Shown one piece after another: positions 54,218 to 61,620 of a stretch of 64,000 bases of DNA. Source of the DNA: Pseudomonas fluorescens (GTDB taxonomy: Bacteria; Pseudomonadota; Gammaproteobacteria; Pseudomonadales; Pseudomonadaceae). The position numbers were made by a program, and so were the translations under genes. The stretch's first letter is position 1, and each line of letters begins with the position of its first letter. A model generated the notes under the pieces. The model did no database searches, was not told the DNA's origin, and worked only from the letters and a program-made list of their open reading frames with translations. The stretch lies in contig NZ_LR134318.1 of NCBI RefSeq assembly GCF_900636825.1, forward strand, positions 3,939,501 through 4,003,500, given 5' to 3'.

Positions 54218-54972
54218 CGAACCACCTCGGCCAGCTGCGTGGCAATGAATTCGGCCAACTGCTGATTCAGTTCAGGTAGAGGCGGATCAAGATCATCATT
54301 TTTCAACGGCACCAGAATTCTGCTGCCGGCCACCGGAAAGTGCCCGCTCTCGCGGTTCCAGTGGGCAATGCCGACACGTTGCGAAGCGCCGTTGGGCTGA
54401 ATCAGCCACAGGTAATCGGCTTCGGCATCGCTGAGAATCGAACAGCTTTGCAGGTATTCACGGGCTTCGCGCAACGGTTGATACGGCACGTGGCACGGCT
54501 CGGCGACAGCGCCGAGGATCTGCACTTCGTCGACCCGTTGCGGGTAGATCAGGCGATCGCCATCGTCGAGACGGATATTGCGCGCGAAGCCGACTTCCAG
54601 CGCAACCGGATCGAGATCGGCGATCTGCCGCCCGGTCACCGGCATCTGCCGCACCTGCTCGGCAACCCGCCGCGCCAACGCCGCGCGGCTCGGTCTGTCG
54701 AACAACAGCGCCATGCGTTGCAACACTTCAAGATCGAAGAGCACGCCGATCTTCAGTCGGGTTTGCTCCTCCAGCAGAGACTGACGCAGCAACGCCGCCG
54801 CCAGCCAGTAGCCCTCAGCGTTGGGCACGGCCACGCTGATCACGTCGAGCAAACGCCCGCCGGCTGGCAACTCGACCGGGCCGGGGTTGGCGACATCGCC
54901 CGACACCGTAACGGCCGCCTGACTGACTCCGGCGAGCAACAGCAGGCCGGCCGATAACATTTTCAGGCGCAT
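54214..54972 (-). CDS. GfcC/YjbG-like capsule biosynthesis protein
   Basis: 252 residues from MRLKMLSAGLLLLAGVSQAA, a signal peptide; the frame extends 36 codons upstream, into the previous gene. VTVSGDVANPGPVELPAGGR is an SLBB-like start; the rest (WLAAALLRQSLLEEQTRLKI, LVPLKNDDLDPPLPELNQQL, AEFIATQL) follows GfcC, a periplasmic beta-grasp protein. It overlaps gfcB-like by one base (TGATG) and the yjbH gene by four. It probably works with the barrel in moving polysaccharide across the outer membrane. Confidence 0.9.
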   Translation of the reverse strand: MRLKMLSAGLLLLAGVSQAAVTVSGDVANPGPVELPAGGRLLDVISVAVPNAEGYWLAAALLRQSLLEEQTRLKIGVLFDLEVLQRMALLFDRPSRAALARRVAEQVRQMPVTGRQIADLDPVALEVGFARNIRLDDGDRLIYPQRVDEVQILGAVAEPCHVPYQPLREAREYLQSCSILSDAEADYLWLIQPNGASQRVGIAHWNRESGHFPVAGSRILVPLKNDDLDPPLPELNQQLAEFIATQLAEVVR

Positions 54973-55637
54973 CACGGCAGGTGCCTGTGATCGGGGGTCA
55001 GCTGCACAACCTTGACGCGCAACTGCGCCGTCAACTGCTGCTCGCTCTGCAAAATAAAACCGTCGCGCGGGTCGACCCAATAATGATTGGTCGCGCGCAG
55101 ACCGATGGCCGGCGCGTCAATCTGCTCATCGACACGGAGCACGGTGTATTCCTTGTTGAGAATTTCCAGGGTCTGCGTGGCGCGGCGGGAAAAGCGACTG
55201 GTGACGCTCACCCCGACTTGCTGGCCCTTGTAGAGATCGATCCAGCGCCGCGTGGTGAAACCGTCCGCAACCTGGTGCAGGCCCGTTTTAAACGGCGAGT
55301 CATCGCTCAGGCGCGTGCCGTCGAGGTCGCCTTCCAGGCCCAGGCCGATACTGCGCACGGCGAGGCCATCGCGCAGCAGCAGCACTTGTTTGCCGGACGC
55401 GACCCAGAACTGCAGATCTTCGCGTTCACGCACCAGCGCCAGCACCCCGGAGCCGGACGGCGTGGTCAGTTTCAATTGCGGATAATTGACCCCGGCCACT
55501 TCGGCCGGCGTCACGTCCACTTCATCCGGGCCGACGACCGCTGCCTTGAGGTTGTTCAACGAAGCGCTCATCAATGGGTTGCAGCCGCACAGCAACGAGG
55601 CCGCGATCAGGCACAGGCCAACTTTCAGAATGTTCAA
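54972..55637 (-). CDS. GfcB/YjbF-like lipoprotein
   Basis: 221 residues. MNILKVGLCLIAASLLCGCN is a lipoprotein signal with Cys19 as the acylation site. The mature beta-rich part (SASLNNLKAAVVGPDEVDVT, YPQLKLTTPSGSGVLALVRE, REDLQFWVASGKQVLLLRDG, IGLGLEGDLDGTRLSDDSPF, HYWVDPRDGFILQSEQQL) matches YjbF/GfcB. E. coli GfcB is needed for group 4 capsule assembly. It lies 11 bases after the exporter gene. Confidence 0.9.
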   Translation of the reverse strand: MNILKVGLCLIAASLLCGCNPLMSASLNNLKAAVVGPDEVDVTPAEVAGVNYPQLKLTTPSGSGVLALVREREDLQFWVASGKQVLLLRDGLAVRSIGLGLEGDLDGTRLSDDSPFKTGLHQVADGFTTRRWIDLYKGQQVGVSVTSRFSRRATQTLEILNKEYTVLRVDEQIDAPAIGLRATNHYWVDPRDGFILQSEQQLTAQLRVKVVQLTPDHRHLP

Positions 55638-55648
55638 AGTCGGCGGCC

Positions 55649-56764
55649 TTATTTGCTGTTGTTACTGTATTCGCTCCAGTTCTTCGCAGCGGAAGCGCCC
55701 GTGCCGACCAGTGACGCCGATGGCACCAACTGACTGATCAAGCGGTTCCAGCGAGTCACGTTGGCCGGCCCGACGTATACAACGTCTTGCGGGCGAACTT
55801 CGAAGTGCGAGGCCAGCGCCATGGCGGTCGGCGATTCGGCTTGCAACTGGTAGATCTTCGCCGGCTCGACGTCGAGGTTTTCCACGCCGCGAATGACGTA
55901 CACCGCGTTGCCGTTGGAGGTGGTCTGGCTCAGGCCGCCGACCGAACCGAGGACATCGGTGAGATTCATCGTCGCGGTCTTGAAACTCAGCGCACGGGGC
56001 TGGTTGACCTCGCCCATCACATAGATGCGCTTGTTGTCGTTGTACGGCAGATACAACTGATCGCCGCCCTTGAGGTAGACACTCTGCAACTCGGCATCCT
56101 GCTGATTGAGCGAGTCGAGATTGAGCGGATAAGTGCGACCGTTGCGCGTCAGCAGCAGCCCGGACAGATCCGCGTTGTTGGTGTCGATGCCGGCGGAGCC
56201 CAGCGCTTCGACCACACTCAACGGATTGGTGGAAATCGCTTGCGGGCCGGCCTTGGCCACTGCGCCAGTGACCACCACTTTCTGACTGGCGAAACGCAAC
56301 ACCGCGACATCCACCTGCGGCTCGGCGATGAACGCCGACAGCCGCTGTTCGATGTCCGAGCGCAGTTGCTGGATCGTCCGGCCGGCGGCCTGGACTTCCT
56401 TGATGAACGGGTAATAAAGCGTGCCGTCGGAGCGCACCAGTCGACCGTTGGCATCGATCTGTTGTTGCGCACCGGAGGGGGCCGTCAGCTCCGGGTGATC
56501 CCACACGGTGATGTACAGCACATCATTGTTGCCGATGCGGTACTCGGCCGGAGTCGCCAACAGCTCCGCCGGCAACGACTCACGCTTTTGCGTCGAGCGG
56601 TTCATGGCGATCAGCTTCGGCGTGATCGGAATCAGCTCGACGCGGCTGCTTTCACTAGCGCCCTGGCGGGTGATGTCGGTGGTGCTGAGGTATTGACCGG
56701 GGGAAAACATGCAACCTTGCAAAGCGAGACTTGCCAACATTAAAAGATAAACACTACGAGTCAT
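55649..56764 (-). CDS. Wza-type polysaccharide export lipoprotein (GfcE-like)
   Basis: 371 residues. MTRSVYLLMLASLALQGCMF is a lipoprotein signal with Cys18. AEYRIGNNDVLYITVWDHPE begins the PES domain, and SLBB-type repeats follow (VVVTGAVAKAGPQAISTNPL, IYVMGEVNQPRALSFKTATM, NLTDVLGSVGGLSQTTSNGN, AVYVIRG). The protein is the outer-membrane export pore of the Wza class. The C terminus (LVPSASLVGTGASAAKNWSE) ends polar. A terminator-like hairpin lies just upstream, so expression relative to the small first gene may be reduced. Confidence 0.92.
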   Translation of the reverse strand: MTRSVYLLMLASLALQGCMFSPGQYLSTTDITRQGASESSRVELIPITPKLIAMNRSTQKRESLPAELLATPAEYRIGNNDVLYITVWDHPELTAPSGAQQQIDANGRLVRSDGTLYYPFIKEVQAAGRTIQQLRSDIEQRLSAFIAEPQVDVAVLRFASQKVVVTGAVAKAGPQAISTNPLSVVEALGSAGIDTNNADLSGLLLTRNGRTYPLNLDSLNQQDAELQSVYLKGGDQLYLPYNDNKRIYVMGEVNQPRALSFKTATMNLTDVLGSVGGLSQTTSNGNAVYVIRGVENLDVEPAKIYQLQAESPTAMALASHFEVRPQDVVYVGPANVTRWNRLISQLVPSASLVGTGASAAKNWSEYSNNSK

Positions 56765-56793
56765 AATGGCACTACGCTATTCAAGGGCGAATC

Positions 56794-56827
56794 CAAAAAC
56801 AAAGTCACCCGACTTGCGTCGGGCGAC
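56794..56827 (-). terminator. Intra-operon terminator/attenuator after the first gene
   Basis: On the minus strand GTCGCCCGAC-GCAA-GTCGGGTGAC with one mismatch is followed by TTTGTTTTTGG. It lies 27 bases after the stop of the small GfcA-like gene and 30 bases before the exporter start. Partial read-through would give much more of the small protein than of the export machinery. Confidence 0.8.
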
Positions 56828-56854
56828 CCTGTACTGCACTAACAGAACTTCCTG

Positions 56855-57091
56855 TTAGTTATGCGTGCCGGTTGTACCGGTGGTACCCGTCGTACCGGTG
56901 GTACCGCCGTTGGCACTGCCACCGCTGTTGGACGCCGCTACAGCACTGGCAACCATTGCAGTACTGGCTGCGGGCGCTTGAGAAGCCGCCACACTGCCAC
57001 CTACATTGGTTACCGCTGTCAACGGCGCTTCAGCGGCGGCAGCCCAGTTGCTCAACATCGTCAACAGGGCAACTGCCATCACTTTTTTCAT
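56855..57091 (-). CDS. GfcA/YjbE-like small secreted Thr/Gly-rich protein
   Basis: 78 residues. A signal peptide (MKKVMAVALLTMLSNWAAAA) is followed by a low-complexity Ala/Ser/Val region and a C terminus GGTTGTTGTTGTTGTHN with four GTT-type repeats. In E. coli, yjbE and gfcA are small threonine-rich proteins at the head of the yjbEFGH and gfc operons; order and style match here. Its role is unknown. It is first in the operon and separated from the rest by an attenuator-like hairpin. GGAG before the ATG. Confidence 0.8.
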   Translation of the reverse strand: MKKVMAVALLTMLSNWAAAAEAPLTAVTNVGGSVAASQAPAASTAMVASAVAASNSGGSANGGTTGTTGTTGTTGTHN

Positions 57092-57322
57092 ATCAACTCC
57101 TTTCTAACATTCGACCTGTTAAAAAACCGATCTGTGTTAGCGGTGGTAGCGTTCAAGTCCGCAAAAAGCGCGAACAAGTTCCGTCGTTCTTTCACAGTCT
57201 TACCCAACTGATGAAAGTCGAACGGCAGGTTTATATCTACGGACTTGCAAATGGCATTGCCAGTGTAATTTCCCGACGTAATCTAACAACCTGACTGAAA
57301 ATAACATTTAGCTAAATGGCCA

Positions 57323-58339
57323 TCATCGCAAGTAACCGTTGGGATGATTCGACTGCCAGCGCCAGGTGTCGGTGAGCATGTCCTGCAAGTTGCGTGTGGC
57401 TTTCCAGCCGAGTTCTTTCGCCGCTTTCGACGCATCGGCGAAACTTTCGGCAATATCACCGGCTCGACGCGGCATCATCCGGTACGGCACCGGACGCCCG
57501 CTGGCCTGTTCGAAGGCATGCAGCACTTGCAGAACGCTGTAGCCATCACCGGTGCCGAGGTTCCAGGTGTGAATGCCGCTGCGCTCGCTGATCGATTGCA
57601 AGGCCTTCAAATGCCCGTCCGCCAGATCGACGACGTGGATGTAATCGCGCACTCCGGTGCCATCGACCGTGGGGTAATCGTTGCCGAAAATCGACAGCTC
57701 GCGCAGGCTGCCGACCGCCACCTGACTGATGTAAGGCACCAGATTGTTGGGAATGCCGTTGGGGTCTTCGCCCATGTGCCCGCTGGCGTGGGCGCCGATC
57801 GGGTTGAAGTAGCGCAGCAGCGCGATGCTCCAGCGCGGCTCGGCCAGGCTCAGGTCACGCAGCACGTTTTCGACGATCAGCTTCGACTGGCCGTAGGGAT
57901 TAGTCGGATTGCCTGTCGGAAAATCCTCGCGGATCGGCATTTCATCCGGTTCGCCGTACACCGTGGCCGAAGAGCTGAAGACCAGGCGGAACACGCCCGC
58001 CGCCGCCATCGCCTGACACAGCGTGACGCTGCCGCCGACATTGGTTTCGTAATAGTCCAGCGGCTTGCGCACGCTCTCGCCCACCGCCTTCAGCCCGGCA
58101 AAATGCAGCACGGCTTCGATGTGATGTTCGCGGAAAATCCGGTCCAGCAATGCGCGGTCGCAGACATCGCCGCGAATCATCCAGGCGCTCTTGCCGCAAA
58201 TCGCTTCGACGGCGTGAAGTGCTGCATCGCTGCTGTTGCAAAGATTATCCAGAACGACAACTTCATAACCTGCTTCAAGCAATGCAAGTGTGGTATGCGA
58301 GCCGATATAGCCGGCGCCCCCGGTTACCAGAATCTTCAT
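57323..58339 (-). CDS. galE: UDP-glucose 4-epimerase
   Basis: 338 residues of extended SDR type. MKILVTGGAGYIGSHTTLAL is the NAD-binding start; the catalytic FSSSATVYGEP Ser and NPYGQSKLIVEN Tyr-Lys are present, and RYFNPIGAHASGHMGEDPNG is the GalE substrate motif. It interconverts UDP-glucose and UDP-galactose in the cytoplasm, supplying the exopolysaccharide and perhaps LPS. It is divergent from galU, with which it shares UDP-glucose. Confidence 0.95.
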   Translation of the reverse strand: MKILVTGGAGYIGSHTTLALLEAGYEVVVLDNLCNSSDAALHAVEAICGKSAWMIRGDVCDRALLDRIFREHHIEAVLHFAGLKAVGESVRKPLDYYETNVGGSVTLCQAMAAAGVFRLVFSSSATVYGEPDEMPIREDFPTGNPTNPYGQSKLIVENVLRDLSLAEPRWSIALLRYFNPIGAHASGHMGEDPNGIPNNLVPYISQVAVGSLRELSIFGNDYPTVDGTGVRDYIHVVDLADGHLKALQSISERSGIHTWNLGTGDGYSVLQVLHAFEQASGRPVPYRMMPRRAGDIAESFADASKAAKELGWKATRNLQDMLTDTWRWQSNHPNGYLR

Positions 58340-58727
58340 AGCGCGGTCCGTTATTGAATAAGTACCCGTTAGCGTGTCAAGCCTGGCTTAATGGATATGT
58401 GCGGCAATCCACACAACCGAGGCGACAACAAGCTAAAACAAATTTGGTTCAATCACTGGCAATAAATATTTTTGCCAGCCAAACTGTATTGCCGGGTACT
58501 TATTAGCACTCCCTGCGCACTCACCACTATCAACAGATACCGACTAAATATAACTAACGGAAACATCGCCGACATCTCATAACATTAGTGCCTTTTAATT
58601 GCGCAACTAATTGCCATTAACAAGCCGACTCAGGTATTAAAGTGATCCTTCAATAATCATTGAAACTTGCAGCCATTTTTATGGCCCGCAACCGTCGCTG
58701 TGTTCCATGACTGTCCAGGATATTTTT
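58340..58727. other. Divergent galE-galU promoter region
   Basis: About 390 AT-rich bases. An inverted repeat CTGGCAA (58456-58462) and TTGCCAG (58472-58478) with a 9-base AT spacer may be a regulator site; the same TGGCA/TGCCA half sites recur at 50083 and 57252. Confidence 0.5.
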
Positions 58728-59561
58728 ATGATTCGTAAATGCTTGTTCCCCGCTGCTGGCTACGGCACGCGTTTCCTGCCGGCGACCAAAGCCATGCCCA
58801 AAGAAATGCTGCCGATCGTCAACAAGCCGTTGATCGAATACGCCGTTGAAGAAGCGCGGGACGCCGGCCTGCAACACATGGCCATCGTCACCGGCCGGGG
58901 CAAGCGTGCGCTGGAAGACCATTTCGATATCAGCTACGAACTGGAACACCAGATTCGTGGTACCGAAAAAGAGAAATTCCTCGCCGGCACCCGCGAGCTG
59001 ATCGATACCTGCACCTTTTCCTACACCCGCCAGGTGGAAATGAAGGGCCTGGGCCATGCGATTCTCAGCGGTCGCCCGTTGATCGGCGACGAGCCGTTCG
59101 CCGTGGTGCTGGCCGATGACCTGTGCCTGAACCTGGAAGGCGATGGCGTGCTGTCGCAGATGATCCAGCTCTACAAGAAATTCCGCTGCTCGATCGTCGC
59201 CATTCAGGAAGTGCCGGCCGATCAGACTCACAAGTACGGCGTGATTGCCGGCGAGCTGATTTCCGACGGCATCTACCGCGTCAACAACATGGTGGAAAAA
59301 CCGGCGCCACAAGACGCGCCATCGAATCTGGCCATCATCGGTCGCTACATCCTGACACCGGACATTTTCGACCTGATCGCTGACACCCAACCCGGCAAGG
59401 GCGGCGAAATCCAGATCACGGATGCGCTGATGAAACAGGCGCAGAACGGTTGTGTGCTGGCTTATAAGTTCAAGGGGCTGCGCTTCGACTGCGGCGACGC
59501 CGAGGGTTACTTGCAGGCGACCAATTTCTGCTACGAAAACGTTTATCTCAAGGGCCGCTGA
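58728..59561 (+). CDS. galU: UTP-glucose-1-phosphate uridylyltransferase
   Basis: 277 residues from MIRKCLFPAAGYGTRFLPAT, the family-typical start (an ATG seven codons earlier is less likely). FPAAGYGTRFLPATKAMPKE is the nucleotide-binding signature; VVLADDLC, EKP and the GEIQITDAL block follow. It makes UDP-glucose for the phosphotransferase and epimerase in this locus. It is followed after 28 bases by the small phosphomannomutase-domain gene, suggesting cotranscription. Confidence 0.95.
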   Translation: MIRKCLFPAAGYGTRFLPATKAMPKEMLPIVNKPLIEYAVEEARDAGLQHMAIVTGRGKRALEDHFDISYELEHQIRGTEKEKFLAGTRELIDTCTFSYTRQVEMKGLGHAILSGRPLIGDEPFAVVLADDLCLNLEGDGVLSQMIQLYKKFRCSIVAIQEVPADQTHKYGVIAGELISDGIYRVNNMVEKPAPQDAPSNLAIIGRYILTPDIFDLIADTQPGKGGEIQITDALMKQAQNGCVLAYKFKGLRFDCGDAEGYLQATNFCYENVYLKGR

Positions 59562-59589
59562 GACGGCTCCCACACCCGACGAGGCCACC

Positions 59590-60003
59590 ATGAACATTGC
59601 ACAACATGCCGTAGCGATTGAACGCGAGGTCGGTAGCCTCGGGGTGATGAGTTGGTTGTCGCGCCATCAGCCATTGTCCAGCGCCAATGAAACCTGGCTG
59701 GGTACGATCTTGCTGGTGGAACGCATCGGCGTATTTCCCGCGTCCGGGGATATTCGTCGGCCGATGCGTGACCCTTCTCCCCTGCTCGCTCACTTGAAAC
59801 AGCGCTATGGCGAGCAGGCTCTGGAGATGGATGACCGTGACGGGCTGAAAGTGATCTTCAGCGACTGGCGCTTTCGCGTGCGCATCTGCTGCAACGACCC
59901 GGCGATCATCATCAATGTCGAGACCCGCTGCGATACGCGGTTGATGCCACAGAAGATTGCGGAATTGCTCGAGCAAGTCGACGCCTTCACGCACGACGTC
60001 TAA
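59590..60003 (+). CDS. Stand-alone phosphomannomutase C-terminal domain
   Basis: 137 residues, MNIAQHAVAIEREVGSLGVM. The second half (LLAHLKQRYGEQALEMDDRD, GLKVIFSDWRFRVRICCNDP, AIIINVETRCDTRLMPQKIA, ELLEQ) follows the fourth domain of phosphomannomutase/phosphoglucomutase, where the phosphate-binding loop is usually R-S-S-N/G-T-E-P and is here R-I-C-C-N-D-P. The three catalytic domains are missing, so it cannot be a mutase. It may bind sugar phosphates or be a regulatory relic. Located right after galU on the same strand. Confidence 0.8.
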   Translation: MNIAQHAVAIEREVGSLGVMSWLSRHQPLSSANETWLGTILLVERIGVFPASGDIRRPMRDPSPLLAHLKQRYGEQALEMDDRDGLKVIFSDWRFRVRICCNDPAIIINVETRCDTRLMPQKIAELLEQVDAFTHDV

Positions 60004-60022
60004 TGCCTGACATATCCCCAAT

Positions 60023-60102
60023 GCAGGAGCTGCCGAAGGCTGCGATCTTTTGATCCTGATCTAAAAAAAGATCAAAAGATCGCAGCCTTCGGCAGCTCCT
60101 AC
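60023..60102. repeat. REPIN-like inverted pair
   Basis: GCAGGAGCTGCCGAAGGCTG and its inverted copy CAGCCTTCGGCAGCTCCTAC flank GATCTTTTGATC ... GATCAAAAGATC. The long near-perfect hairpin lies between the converging phosphomannomutase-domain and SGNH genes and could act as a bidirectional transcription end. Confidence 0.88.
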
Positions 60103-60117
60103 ATTGGGGTTTTGTGG

Positions 60118-61248
60118 TTATTTCGGTAGGCCGTCGCAGCGGTCCCTGGCGCCGGTAATCCAGCCATAGAAGTAATCGGCAATCACTTTCCCGCCCGTGG
60201 CCGGAACCGGATGGATCTTGTCCGCGCCGATCATCGCCGCCGCGTAGCGTTTAACGTCGGGACCAAACGCACACTGGAGATTGGCGTACCCCAGGTGCTG
60301 CTCCCGCGCCCACGGCTCGAGCACCTGCGCATACGCCGACATCGGGTAGGCGCTGGTCCGCGTGGTGTCCTGTCGCATGATCAGGTTGATGCTCGCCGCC
60401 GGCTGAATCTCGCGCAGCATCGCCACCAGGCCCTGAACGTTTTGCAGATACTGCGCAGGTTTCACGCCGAAGCCCTGATCGTTGCCGCCGAGCATGATCA
60501 GATAGATGTCCGCGGGGATCTGCGACACCACGGCTTTCCATTGAATTTGCCACTGCGGATCGTCGTGATAAAAGTCTGCCGATGCCGCGCCGGAGGCCGC
60601 CAGTTTCGAGACGCGAACGCCGTGCTGTTCGTTGCTCATCCACAGCCCGAACAAAGTCGGGGAGCCGGTGACGACTTCCAGTTTCAGCGACCAGTCTTGC
60701 GCTGCCGACAGGCCGCTCAGCGGGACTGCCTGGACGCCCGCCCCTTCGAGCTTCAAGGGTTGCCATTCCTGCGCGGGGTTCCAGCGATAGCGGATCTCGC
60801 TGGGCTCGCCGTTGCCCGGATACAGTAATTTCGCCTGAGTCACCGTAGTGTCGATGGCCGCTGTCGGGCTGGCGTCCACCTGCAGCCATGCGCCGGGGCG
60901 CCCGGTTATCGTTCGACTGTCGGGGCTCGCTCGACCAAGGTCTGAAACCCTCCAGCCACCGCCGAAATACTTGTCACTGCTGCGGGTGTATTTGAAATGC
61001 GTTCCGCCCAGGGCCGCGCCATGGTTGAAACCGATGTAACCGGGCCCGGCAAAACCCACTTCCCCGGCCACGCGCTGCACCAGTTTGTTCAGATAGAAAT
61101 CCTGCCCGGCGCTGTAGCTGTCGCCGATCACCGAGACCGACAGCACCTTACCGGCCTTGCCCTCACGCCACTGCGCAAAACGCTCGCGCGCATCGCCGAT
61201 CTGAACCACCGACGCGGCAACCGGTTGCGCGTTATCTACTGGCACCAT
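60118..61248 (-). CDS. SGNH/GDSL-type hydrolase
   Basis: 376 residues. Block I Ser is in SVIGDSYSAGQDFYLN, the Gly/Asn oxyanion block is YLIMLGGNDQGFG, and the final Asp-x-x-His is in GADKIHPVPATGG. Between them is a beta-sandwich-like insert. This is the type of acyl hydrolase or acyltransferase (AlgX/PatB-like) associated with polysaccharide O-acetylation. No signal peptide is present at the first ATG (MVPVDNAQPVAASVVQIGDA), unusual for this class, although AAGGA supports the start. A repeat array begins only about 20 bases upstream. Confidence 0.88.
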   Translation of the reverse strand: MVPVDNAQPVAASVVQIGDARERFAQWREGKAGKVLSVSVIGDSYSAGQDFYLNKLVQRVAGEVGFAGPGYIGFNHGAALGGTHFKYTRSSDKYFGGGWRVSDLGRASPDSRTITGRPGAWLQVDASPTAAIDTTVTQAKLLYPGNGEPSEIRYRWNPAQEWQPLKLEGAGVQAVPLSGLSAAQDWSLKLEVVTGSPTLFGLWMSNEQHGVRVSKLAASGAASADFYHDDPQWQIQWKAVVSQIPADIYLIMLGGNDQGFGVKPAQYLQNVQGLVAMLREIQPAASINLIMRQDTTRTSAYPMSAYAQVLEPWAREQHLGYANLQCAFGPDVKRYAAAMIGADKIHPVPATGGKVIADYFYGWITGARDRCDGLPK

Positions 61249-61269
61249 GCAAAATTTCCTTCAGTCTGA

Positions 61270-61620
61270 AATGGCCCCTTCGCGAGCAGGCTCGCTCCCA
61301 CAAGTATTGCGCGATCCGCGACGATCGACTGTAGGAGCTGACGAGTGAAACGAGGCTGCGATCTTTTGATTTTGCTCTTCAAAAAAAAGATCAAAAGATC
61401 GCAGCGTGCCGCAGCTCCTACAGGGATTGCGCGACCCGCGACGATCCCCTGTAGGAGCTGACGAGTAAAACGAGGCTGCGATCTTTTGATTTTGCTCTTC
61501 AAAAAAAAGATCAAAAGATCGCAGCGTGCCGCAGCTCCTACAGGGATTGCGCGATCCGCGACGATCCGCTGTAGGAGCTGACGAGTGAAACGAGGCTGCG
61601 ATCTTTTCCGCAGCTCCTAC
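61270..61620. repeat. Tandem REP array with a 120-base period
   Basis: GTAGGAGCTGACGAG begins at 61331, 61451 and 61571, exactly 120 bases apart. Each full unit carries GAGGCTGCGATCTTTTGAT, an AT spacer and the inverted GATCAAAAGATCGCAG ... CAGCTCCTACAG, then a linker with GCGCGAYCCGCGACGATC. The third unit is truncated. A different REP arm (TTCGCGAGCAGGCTCGCTCC) lies at its left, next to the SGNH start. It separates two minus-strand genes of the locus. Confidence 0.92.

Noticed and set aside
55787..56743. Plus-strand frame opposite the Wza-like gene
   Set aside because: Shadow of the minus-strand exporter with no family pattern.
57344..58357. Plus-strand frame opposite galE
   Set aside because: Shadow of galE; no motif or ribosome site.
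58650..59597. Minus-strand frame opposite galU
   Set aside because: Shadow of galU; the plus-strand protein is unambiguous.
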